Shown: positions 1-5,700 of the stretch, piece by piece
Layout of the letters: every line of letters begins with the position of its first letter
Position numbering within the stretch: the first letter of the stretch is position 1
Assembly (NCBI GenBank): GCA_020850915.1
Contig: JADZDV010000162.1
Coordinates: forward strand, 1 to 6,339
Source of the DNA: Chloroflexota bacterium
Lineage (GTDB): Bacteria; Chloroflexota; UBA6077; JADZDV01
Length of the DNA stretch: 6,339 nt
Direction: 5' to 3'
Translations under genes and position numbers: made by a program
Notes under the pieces: model-generated
Database searches by the model: none
The model's input: the letters and a program-made list of their open reading frames with translations, nothing else
What the model was told of the DNA's origin: nothing

Positions 1-1017
1 CAGGAGGAGGTGGGGACGGTTGCCCGCTTGCTTGGCGCGCCGATCCACCGGATTTTCACCTCAGAGCCGGTCACGCTCCCGGACGAGCCGCTCGCCGCCA
101 GCGGCGTGCCGTTCCAGGGCGGCCAGGCCGTGGCGCGGATGTTCGCCGATTGCGACGCGCTGCTCTCCGTGGGCGCGCAGTTGTTCCGGGTTGTCTTCCC
201 GGACCCGCGGAACCCGTTGTCGCCGAGCACGCGGGTGATCCACCTGGACGGCTCGCCCTGGGAGATCGGAAAGAACCTGCCCAACGTCCTCGGCATCCAG
301 GCGGACGTGAAGGTGGCGCTGCAGGAGCTGATCGAACAGCTCCAGCGTCTCCAGACGCCCGTCCAGATAGAGCAGGCGCGCGCCCGGGGTGAGGCGCTGG
401 CAGCAAGCCTGCGCGAGCGCCGGGAGAAGCAGTTCGCGGCAGACCGCGACCGCTGGGACGCCAGCCCGATCAGCGTGCCGCGTCTGATGAGCGCGGTGGT
501 GGATGCGCTGCCGCCCAACGCCATCGTCTTCGCCGAGGCTAGCACGTCGAGTCGGGTGCTCGAGCGTTACCTGCGCGCCCGACCCGGCGACTTCTATACC
601 TCCCGCGGTGGCGGGCTCGGCGGCGGCACGGCCGGCGCCGTCGGCATGACGCTAGCGAATCCGGACCGGCCGGTCGTTGCCGTCGTCTCGGACGGCGCCT
701 CGATGTACACCAACACCGCCCTCTGGACCGCGGCCCACCACCGGGTGAACGTCACCTACGTGGTCTGCAACAACGCCGAATACCGGATTCTGAAGGAGAA
801 CCTGGGCCAGTACCTCGGCCCGGAGCTGAAGAACCGGTCGTTCGTCGAGCTGGACCTGGCCGATCCGCCGCTGCGCTTCGACCTGCTGGCACAGGCGATG
901 GGTGTGTCTGGCCGCCGAGTCGAGCGCACGGAGGATCTGGCCAACGCGCTCCGGGAGGCGATCGCCATCGAAGGCCCCAGCCTGGTGGACGTCTCGATCG
1001 AAGGCCGGCCGAGGTAG
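1..1017 (+). CDS. Thiamine-diphosphate-dependent decarboxylase/synthase, benzoylformate decarboxylase-like, 5' end missing
   Basis: The frame is open from base 1 and ends at TAG 1015-1017, giving 338 visible residues. Family members have roughly 530-560, so the N-terminal pyrimidine-binding domain lies outside the window. Residues about 1-130 are the central domain (GAQLFRVVFPDP at 59-69, then RVIHLDGSPWEIGKN). Residues about 150-335 are the pyrophosphate-binding domain: SRGGGLGGGTAGAVG at 201-214, then the cofactor motif SDGA (230-233), LWTAAHHRVN and VVCNNAEYRILKENL. The motif spacing from DG to NN fits the family; D231 and N257/N258 should ligate Mg2+ and thiamine diphosphate. Such enzymes cleave or form C-C bonds of 2-oxo acids in the cytoplasm. 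LWTAA and the NN-x-x-Y-R-I-L-K stretch resemble benzoylformate decarboxylase-type proteins more than biosynthetic acetolactate synthase. Oddities are Ser in place of the first Gly of GDG, and no His in the FRVVFPDP segment. The exact substrate cannot be told. The SRPBCC gene follows after 44 bases and is probably co-transcribed. Confidence 0.9.
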   Translation, partial: QEEVGTVARLLGAPIHRIFTSEPVTLPDEPLAASGVPFQGGQAVARMFADCDALLSVGAQLFRVVFPDPRNPLSPSTRVIHLDGSPWEIGKNLPNVLGIQADVKVALQELIEQLQRLQTPVQIEQARARGEALAASLRERREKQFAADRDRWDASPISVPRLMSAVVDALPPNAIVFAEASTSSRVLERYLRARPGDFYTSRGGGLGGGTAGAVGMTLANPDRPVVAVVSDGASMYTNTALWTAAHHRVNVTYVVCNNAEYRILKENLGQYLGPELKNRSFVELDLADPPLRFDLLAQAMGVSGRRVERTEDLANALREAIAIEGPSLVDVSIEGRPR

Positions 1018-1061
1018 ACCGAGAGGCGGACGCCGCGTCTGGCGGCCGGGCAGGAGAAGCC

Positions 1062-1520
1062 GTGCCTTCACTCGAAGAGCGCACGAACATCGCAGCGTCG
1101 GCGGAGCGCGTCTTCGCCCGCCTGGCCGACCCGGAGCGCGGGCCGGAGTGGACGCCAAACCTGCTCAGCGCCACACGCACCTCGGAGGCCGTCGCCGGTC
1201 CCGGTGTGACCACGCGGATCGTCGCTCGCATCGGCGGTCGGGAGAGTCACGGCATCGGACGCTGCGTGGACTGGGACCCGCCGCGGCGCCTGGTGCTCGA
1301 GTCACGGCTGGACGTCGACATTCGATCGGTGACGACGTTCGAGCTCGACGAGCGGGACGGCCTCACCCAGCTCCGGGCGAGCGTGGAGTACGAGCTGCCG
1401 AGCAAGGGGCTTGGCCGGCTGGTTGGTGGTCTCTTTGGCGACGCCATGGCGCGACGCGACCTCCGCGCCGCGCTGGCGAGTCTCAAGACGCAGCTCGAGC
1501 GGGAGGAGCGCGAAGGGTAA
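1062..1520 (+). CDS. SRPBCC (START-like / polyketide cyclase-type) family protein
   Basis: A 152-residue cytoplasmic protein with no signal peptide or membrane segment. It starts at GTG 1062, supported by AGGAG at 1052-1056 with 5 bases spacing. The opening LEERTNIAASAERVFARLADPERGPEW (residues 4-30) is the typical first strand and helices of the SRPBCC fold, with the conserved V-F-x-x-L-x-D and the P-E-W step. Alternating strands follow (VTTRIVARIGGRESHGIGRCVDWDPPRRLVLES and VTTFELDE), and a long C-terminal helix at about 115-150 closes the pocket. Length and layout match single-domain members that bind hydrophobic small molecules such as lipids, polyketides or aromatics. The fold does not reveal whether it is an enzyme or a binding protein. 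It lies 44 bases after the thiamine enzyme on the same strand, so one transcript is likely and a role with that enzyme's substrate or product is an inference. It converges on the DUF1501 gene with only 26 bases between the stops. Confidence 0.85.
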   Translation: MPSLEERTNIAASAERVFARLADPERGPEWTPNLLSATRTSEAVAGPGVTTRIVARIGGRESHGIGRCVDWDPPRRLVLESRLDVDIRSVTTFELDERDGLTQLRASVEYELPSKGLGRLVGGLFGDAMARRDLRAALASLKTQLEREEREG

Positions 1521-1546
1521 CCACTGGCGCCGCCACCCTCCGCGCG

Positions 1547-2854
1547 TCACGCCACGAGCGACAGCGCCGGGAACGTCCCGCCGAGAATTTCGTTCGACGG
1601 GACGCCCATCCAGCCCTCCAGCACCGTTCCATAGACCGACCGGAAGTCCGTCGTGAACTTCAGGTCGCCCTGGTCCAGGTCGGCCATACTCGGGTACGCC
1701 CCGTGGAGACCGCCCTTCACGGCACCGCCGAGCACGAACAGCGGCTCCGCGGTCCCGTGGTCGGTCCCATTGCTGCCATTCTCGCCAACCCGGCGACCGA
1801 ACTCAGAGAAGGTCATGACCAGCACGTCATCCAGCTTGCCCAGCCGCTCCAGATCCTGCAAAAAGGCGTCGAGCGAGGTGTCCAGGTCCGTCAGGAGCCG
1901 CTGCTGGGTGGTGGCCTGCGCCGCGTGCGTGTCGAACCCGCCCAGCGTGGCGAAGTAGACCCGCGTGCCGACCTCGCCCGCGATGATCTGGGCGATCGTC
2001 TTCAGGCTCTCGCCAAAGTAGGTCTGTGGGTAGGCCACGGACGGCTGATACTGGCTCGCCACGCGCGCCAGGACGTCCGCGTCGTCGAGCGCGGTGCTGG
2101 TCGCCTGGCGCAGGAACTCCTCCTCTGGCCGGCCGCGGGTCTGTGCCAGCGCGCTGCGCAGCGCCTGTACCTCGTAGTTTCGAGCGGTCGGATTGGCTCT
2201 CGGGCTGCCGTACTGGAACGCCGCCAGGTTGGCGATGGCCGGCACCAGGGTCAGCTCCGTCCAGAACGACTTTTGAACGGTTGGGCCCATCACCACCGCC
2301 TCGAGGTGGCTGTCCATCTCGCAGGCGCAGGACTGGAGATAGCGTCCGAGCCAGCCGGTCGGCTCGATACGGTCCGGTGTGGCCGTCTGCCAGATATCCA
2401 TGGCGCGGAAATGGGAGCGGTTGGGGTTCGGGTAGCCAACCCCTTGTACAACGGCAAGCTGCCCAGCGTCGAACCGCCCCTTGAGTAGCTTCAGGTACGA
2501 GCTCAGCCCGACGTTGCCGTCCAGCGCCAGCACCTGGTCCTTCGGCACGGCGAGCGTCGGTCGCGCCTGGTAGTAGAGCGGGTCGCCGTAGGGGATCAGC
2601 GTGTTGATGCCGTCGTTCCCGCCGGCGAGCTGGATGACCACCAGGGTCCGCTTGCTCAGGTCAGCTGGTGCCCGCACCTCGCCCAACTGCCCGGCCAGCC
2701 TGTTCCCGAGCAGCGGGCTCGCCGCGGCGATCTTGCGCGACAGGTCCGGACTGCCAAGCACCCGCGCGGTCTCGGCCACAAAGGTTGGCACCGCCAGGCC
2801 GGCGGCCACCAGCACAGCTCCGCGCTTGAGGAACTCCCGTCGATCGAGTGGCAT
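1547..2854 (-). CDS. DUF1501 family protein, Tat-exported
   Basis: A 435-residue protein. The start is ATG at 2854-2852 because it places a classic Tat signal at the N-terminus: MPLDRREFLKRG (twin Arg at 5-6, then FLK), a hydrophobic stretch (residues 13-27) and VAETA. A longer open frame upstream would add 77 low-complexity residues overlapping the preceding gene and would bury the signal. A weak GAGAA (2866-2862) and a stronger AGGGGAAAG (2876-2868) precede the start. DUF1501 marks in order: VVIQLAGGNDGINTLIPYGDP (72-92), NRSHFRAMDIWQ (145-156), TGWLGRYLQ (166-174), GGFDTHAAQ (305-313), MTFSEFGRRVGENGSNGTDHG (347-367) and a C-terminal Gly-rich end. The family is distantly related to the alkaline phosphatase/sulfatase superfamily. 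N80-D81, H148, D308/H310, E351 and D365/H366 are plausible metal or active-site residues, but no reaction is established. It is the last gene of the operon, downstream of DUF1800. Confidence 0.92.
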   Translation of the reverse strand: MPLDRREFLKRGAVLVAAGLAVPTFVAETARVLGSPDLSRKIAAASPLLGNRLAGQLGEVRAPADLSKRTLVVIQLAGGNDGINTLIPYGDPLYYQARPTLAVPKDQVLALDGNVGLSSYLKLLKGRFDAGQLAVVQGVGYPNPNRSHFRAMDIWQTATPDRIEPTGWLGRYLQSCACEMDSHLEAVVMGPTVQKSFWTELTLVPAIANLAAFQYGSPRANPTARNYEVQALRSALAQTRGRPEEEFLRQATSTALDDADVLARVASQYQPSVAYPQTYFGESLKTIAQIIAGEVGTRVYFATLGGFDTHAAQATTQQRLLTDLDTSLDAFLQDLERLGKLDDVLVMTFSEFGRRVGENGSNGTDHGTAEPLFVLGGAVKGGLHGAYPSMADLDQGDLKFTTDFRSVYGTVLEGWMGVPSNEILGGTFPALSLVA

Positions 2855-2887
2855 GGTGTTGTTCTCGCTTTCCCCTGTGTTCGCGTT

Positions 2888-2917
2888 CTGCTCGCGTTCG
2901 CGCTCTGGAACGAGCAG
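2888..2917 (-). other. Intercistronic stem-loop between DUF1800 and DUF1501 genes
   Basis: CTGCTCG at 2888-2894 and CGAGCAG at 2911-2917 form a perfect 7-base inverted repeat. After a 2-base bulge (2895-2896) the stem continues with TTC 2897-2899 against GAA 2908-2910, leaving an 8-base loop. It sits in the 106-base gap after the DUF1800 stop and 34 bases before the DUF1501 start, on the operon transcript. No T-run follows on the minus strand, so a classical terminator is unlikely. A role in mRNA processing, stability or relative expression of the last gene is inferred. Confidence 0.4.
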
Positions 2918-2960
2918 TGGCGGTACGCTCGCTCTCCCAGCAGGCGCACCACCAACCGCC

Positions 2961-4229
2961 TCAGTTGAGCTGGTAGGCCGGAAACGCCATGGCGAGGCGG
3001 AAGAGGCTGCGCGCCTGCCCTTCGCCCCGCGTCTGTCCCGCGAGGGCGAGCAGCGCCGCCCGCTCATCCGCGGTAGCGTCGCCATCTAGCAGCAGGTCAA
3101 ACACCCGCTGCACCCGAGCGTCGGGCGTGGCCAGACCCTGGAGCAGCGCGCTCAGAGGCTGCCCACCCAGCACCGGCCCACCAAGCTGGTTGGCCACGAC
3201 CGCGAGGACGTTGAACCGCCCTAGCAGTGACGCCGCGTTGATCCAGCTCCGCCCGCCAAACCAGCCCGCTACGTTTGGCGGGTTGAACAGCTCCTGACCG
3301 AGCAGCCGCATGCCCCGCGCGGCCTCGGGCGGTACATGCTGCACGCCCAGCGTCCGCATGGCGCCCACCAGCAGTTCGGTCGGGCTCTTGATCAGGGCGC
3401 GGTACGCCTGCTCGGAGGAGAACTCAGGCGACCGAAGGATGCTCTCCACCACCGCTCTGATGGAGTAGCCGCTGTCCATGTACACGGCGGCCAGGCGATC
3501 GACGACGGCCTGCTCCGGCCGTGGGTAGGCGAAGAAGCGGAAGAGCTTGCTCGTGAGGAAGCGCGCCGTCGCCGGATGAGCGACCACCAGGTCCGTGACA
3601 TCGTCGCCATTCAGGTTGCCGGTCTTGCCCAGCACCGTCTTGACCCCGTCATCATGCTGGCGCGCGTTGAAGACGAACTGCCCCTCGGGAGTGGCGGACC
3701 AGCCGCTGAACGCCCGCGCCGCCTCGCGGATGTCCGTCTCGGTGTAGTTGCCGATGCCCATGGTGAACAGCTCCATGAGCTCGCGGGCGTAGTTCTCGTT
3801 CGGCGCATTCTTGCGGTTGGTCCGGAGATCCAGGTAGGCGATCATCGCGACGTCGCGCGAGATGCCGCGCATGATCTCCCGGAAGCTGCCCAGGGCGTTG
3901 GCACGGAAGAACTGGTTCTGGACCAGCATCGCGTTCGGATCCTTGACCTTCTGCGTGGACGACGTCAGATGGCCATGCCAGAACAGCGTCATCTTCTCCT
4001 GGAGCGGCCGGCTGGTGTGGAGCATCTTCTCCAACCACCAGACCGGCAGGCCCACCGCCTCCGGCGTTACCTGGTCCGTCAGCTCGGGCTGCTGCTCGTA
4101 GGCGAGCAGCCGAGCGACGGCGCCGTCGAATCCCAGCCGGGTGTACTCGTCAAGCTCCTGCTGGCTGGCTCCAAAGCCCGCGCGCCGCAGGAGATGCGCG
4201 ATCCTGACTCGCTCACTGGTCCCGGCCAT
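2961..4229 (-). CDS. DUF1800 family protein
   Basis: A 422-residue protein of typical family length. The ATG at 4229-4227 overlaps the stop of the upstream gene as TGATG, and a run of six G on the minus strand (4241-4236) gives a purine-rich ribosome site 6 bases ahead. Family hallmarks in order: AHLLRRAGFGAS (11-22), LEKMLHTSRPLQEKMTLFWH (66-85), NENYARELMELFTMGIGNYT (144-163), EAARAFSGW (169-177), HDDGVKTVLGKTGNLNGDDV (192-211), FLTSKLFRFFAYPRP (224-238), ILRSPEF (264-270) and a C-terminal NPPNVAGWFGGRSWINAASLLGRFN (316-340). No signal peptide is visible: the N-terminus MAGTSERVRIAHLL is charged and runs straight into the domain. The function of DUF1800 is not established; it is best known as a genomic neighbour of DUF1501, as here. 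Coupling to the membrane-anchored upstream gene and a 106-base gap to DUF1501 suggest one operon and possibly one complex. Confidence 0.93.
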   Translation of the reverse strand: MAGTSERVRIAHLLRRAGFGASQQELDEYTRLGFDGAVARLLAYEQQPELTDQVTPEAVGLPVWWLEKMLHTSRPLQEKMTLFWHGHLTSSTQKVKDPNAMLVQNQFFRANALGSFREIMRGISRDVAMIAYLDLRTNRKNAPNENYARELMELFTMGIGNYTETDIREAARAFSGWSATPEGQFVFNARQHDDGVKTVLGKTGNLNGDDVTDLVVAHPATARFLTSKLFRFFAYPRPEQAVVDRLAAVYMDSGYSIRAVVESILRSPEFSSEQAYRALIKSPTELLVGAMRTLGVQHVPPEAARGMRLLGQELFNPPNVAGWFGGRSWINAASLLGRFNVLAVVANQLGGPVLGGQPLSALLQGLATPDARVQRVFDLLLDGDATADERAALLALAGQTRGEGQARSLFRLAMAFPAYQLN

Positions 4230-4936
4230 CAGTTACCCCCCATGGCCTGCTGGTCAACTCCGGCGCCACTGACCTGGCCGCCTTTGCCGCCTGCGCCTGC
4301 TCTCGGACGCGCGGCGGCCCCGGCCCGCGGGCCCGGGCGCCGGTCCGAAGCCGGCCGCACCATGACGTAACGGGCGACCGGCAGCTCGCCAGCGTCGACC
4401 GCCGCGGTCTGCCCCGGTCCCCGGCCCCTGCCGGCCGGCGGGATCCCGCCGCGCACGCGCACCGTGTCGCCGACCGCCACCAGACTGAAGTTGTACGGTC
4501 GGTCTCGCCCCGCGGCGAAGACCGTCCTGTCGAGCACTCGGAACGTGACGTCGGGCCCGTTGTCGTCGTGGACGGTCAGCGTCGGCGGTGCGTCAGTCTT
4601 CGCGATCACGGAGCCCCGGGCCCGTACGAGCCCGGGCCTCGCGCCCGGAGCCGCCCCTGGCGAGGCCGCCGCGGTCGCGCTTGCACCAGCCGTCGCTCCT
4701 GCCCCGGCAACCCGAGCGGCGCTGCCCCGGGCGCCTTGCGCCACCTGGGCGCTCGGAGCAGCGGGCGGGCGCTCCGCCGGCGGAGCGCCCTCTACCGCCA
4801 GAGCGCCCTCCGCCGGGGATGCTGCCAAGCGTGTCGCGGCGTAGTAGCCGCCGCCCGCCAACAGGCCGACGGCAGCGAGGACAGACAGGGACAATCGGGA
4901 CAGGCGTGGTAGGCGCGGTCTGATCTGAGTGGACAT
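4229..4936 (-). CDS. Membrane-anchored protein with Ala/Pro-rich stalk and DUF5666-like beta domain
   Basis: A 235-residue protein. The chosen start is ATG 4936-4934 (MSTQIRPRLPRLSRLSL), with a GAGG 11 bases ahead on the minus strand. A start at 4993 would add 19 polar residues before the signal anchor. Layout: a basic N-terminus with repeated Arg (6-14), a hydrophobic helix SLSVLAAVGLLAGGGYYAATRL (16-37) acting as signal anchor or uncleaved signal, an Ala/Gly/Pro low-complexity stalk (40-104), then a compact domain (about 106-195): ARGSVIAKTDAPPTLTVHDDNG, VTFRVLDRTVF, LVAVGDTVRVRGG and AARYVMVRPA-like strands. The pattern G-x-V, TLTV, T-V-F and VGDxVRVRG matches small beta-barrel domains of the DUF5666 type, assigned from pattern only. 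An Arg/Gly/Ala tail (196-235) follows. It is first in the operon, and its TGA overlaps the DUF1800 ATG, so the two are translationally coupled. It probably faces the outside and tethers or supports DUF1800/DUF1501. No enzymatic motif is seen. Confidence 0.75.
   Translation of the reverse strand: MSTQIRPRLPRLSRLSLSVLAAVGLLAGGGYYAATRLAASPAEGALAVEGAPPAERPPAAPSAQVAQGARGSAARVAGAGATAGASATAAASPGAAPGARPGLVRARGSVIAKTDAPPTLTVHDDNGPDVTFRVLDRTVFAAGRDRPYNFSLVAVGDTVRVRGGIPPAGRGRGPGQTAAVDAGELPVARYVMVRPASDRRPGPRAGAAARPRAGAGGKGGQVSGAGVDQQAMGGN
4767..4790. repeat. Perfect 24-base palindrome within the stalk-coding region
   Basis: The 12 bases at 4767-4778 (GGGCGCTCCGCC) are the exact reverse complement of 4779-4790, with no spacer. 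Symmetry breaks at the next base pair on each side. It lies inside the Ala/Pro-rich stalk of the DUF5666-like gene (residues about 49-57), so in the mRNA it could fold into a very stable GC stem. As a fully GC-rich coding segment it may partly be a by-product of Gly/Ala/Pro/Glu codons. Confidence 0.7.
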
Positions 4937-5008
4937 GTGGCTGCGATCCTCGGTTCCCCCCTCGCTCACTTCACGATACCAGCGGTTCGTCAAACGGTTA
5001 TTGGGAAG

Positions 5009-5037
5009 TTGTAAAAGTCTGGGCTCAATCCGTTAAT
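5009..5037 (+). promoter_or_regulatory. Possible sigma-70-type promoter for the DUF421 gene
   Basis: TTGTAA at 5009-5014 (4 of 6 to TTGACA) and GTTAAT at 5032-5037 (4 of 6 to TATAAT) are 17 bases apart. They lie in the only clearly AT-richer stretch of the divergent spacer, and a transcript start near 5044 would leave a leader of about 40 bases before ATG 5084. Both boxes are imperfect. I found no convincing counterpart for the minus-strand operon. Confidence 0.3.
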
Positions 5038-5067
5038 ACCAGCACTGGAGCGCTTCCTAGCGCGTAG

Positions 5068-5074
5068 AAAGGAG
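5068..5074 (+). promoter_or_regulatory. Ribosome binding site of the DUF421 gene
   Basis: AAAGGAG ends 9 bases before ATG 5084. It is the best Shine-Dalgarno match in the window and fixes the start, which also puts the first membrane helix at the usual distance from the N-terminus. Confidence 0.75.
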
Positions 5075-5083
5075 CACCCGCCG

Positions 5084-5662
5084 ATGCTCGCCCTCTCGCC
5101 AGACCTGCTCGTTCCCGGTGTGCCGCTCGCCGAGAAGATTGTCCGACCGCTCGTGATCTATCTCTTCCTCGTCGCCATTCTGCGGCTCGGCGGGCGGCGC
5201 GAGCTTGGCCAGATGAACCCGTTCGACCTGGTCGTGCTGCTGACCCTGAGCAACACCGTGCAGAACGCCATCATCGGTAATGACAACTCGCTGCTGGGAG
5301 GTGTCGTCGGCGCCACAACGCTGGTTGTGGCCAACCTGGTGGTTGGCCGCGTCCTGTACCGCTTCCCGTCGCTCGAGGGCTCCGTGAGCGGCGAGCCGAT
5401 CGTCCTGGCGCGGGATGGGCGGCTGATACCGACCGCCCTGAAGCAGGAGCTGATCACCGCCGACGAGGTGCTCTCGGCGGTGCACAGGGCTGGAGTGGCC
5501 TCGGTCCAGGAGGTCCAGACCGCCTATCTGGAGGCGAGCGGCAACATCTCGGTCATCCCAGAGAGCCTCTGCGCCGCACCCGACAGTATGCGCCAGCTCG
5601 ACGAGCGACTGGCGCGGATCGAGACGCTGCTGGGGCGCCTGGAGCCTCGGACCTCCGCCTGA
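5084..5662 (+). CDS. DUF421 (YetF/YdfR-type) integral membrane protein
   Basis: A 192-residue inner-membrane protein with three predicted helices near the N-terminus: about 19-36 (KIVRPLVIYLFLVAILRL), 47-64 (FDLVVLLTLSNTVQNAII) and 69-88 (SLLGGVVGATTLVVANLVVG). The family signature lies between and within helices 1 and 2: RLGGRRELGQMNPFDLVVLL (34-53) followed by SNTVQNAIIGND. The cytoplasmic domain follows the usual pattern: GEPIVLARDGRLIPTALKQE (103-122), LITADEVLSAVHRAGV, VQEVQTAYLEASGNISVIP (141-159). The tail SMRQLDERLARIETLLGRLEP (168-188) has heptad-like Leu/Ile spacing and may be a short coiled coil. Length is a little below the 200-230 common in the family but nothing appears missing. 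The molecular function of DUF421 proteins is not firmly known; in spore-formers some are linked to the spore or envelope. The gene is divergent from the DUF5666-like/DUF1800/DUF1501 operon and appears monocistronic. Confidence 0.9.
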   Translation: MLALSPDLLVPGVPLAEKIVRPLVIYLFLVAILRLGGRRELGQMNPFDLVVLLTLSNTVQNAIIGNDNSLLGGVVGATTLVVANLVVGRVLYRFPSLEGSVSGEPIVLARDGRLIPTALKQELITADEVLSAVHRAGVASVQEVQTAYLEASGNISVIPESLCAAPDSMRQLDERLARIETLLGRLEPRTSA

Positions 5663-5664
5663 GA

Positions 5665-5700
5665 TCGAGTCAGCAGGCGGCCGTCGCCCGATCTACTCGA
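5665..5700. terminator. Possible bidirectional transcription end between convergent genes
   Basis: TCGAGT 5665-5670 and ACTCGA 5695-5700 form a 6-base inverted repeat. It encloses a second one, GGCG 5676-5679 with CGCC 5685-5688. The nested structure lies exactly at the meeting point of the DUF421 stop (5660-5662) and the opposite gene's stop (5695-5693). There is no T-run on either side, so intrinsic termination is doubtful. Confidence 0.25.

Noticed and set aside
1514..1539. AGGGT at 1514-1518 and ACCCT at 1535-1539 as a terminator between the convergent SRPBCC and DUF1501 genes.
   Set aside because: Only five pairs around a 16-base loop, with no T-run on either strand; too weak to call.
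902..2488. A 528-codon plus-strand open frame running across the end of the thiamine enzyme, the SRPBCC gene and most of DUF1501.
   Set aside because: It crosses three genes with clear family motifs in other frames, its product is Arg/Gly/Ala-rich without domain patterns, and long spurious frames are expected at this GC content.
2855..3085. A 77-residue N-terminal extension of the DUF1501 frame.
   Set aside because: It overlaps the 3' end of DUF1800, is low-complexity, and would put the Tat signal 77 residues inside the protein.
3336..4370. A 344-codon plus-strand open frame antisense to DUF1800.
   Set aside because: It lies opposite a gene with full DUF1800 hallmarks, its translation shows no domain or signal, and it has the typical composition of an antisense shadow.
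4615..4636. A 7-base GC inverted repeat (CCCGGGC with GCCCGGG, 8-base loop), and a 12-base palindrome at 4322-4333.
   Set aside because: Both are in Ala/Gly/Pro/Arg-rich coding sequence where short GC palindromes are expected from codon use.
4937..4993. A 19-residue extension of the DUF5666-like protein.
   Set aside because: It is polar, moves the signal anchor inward and takes up half of the promoter spacer; the Met at 4936 is directly before the basic region of the anchor.
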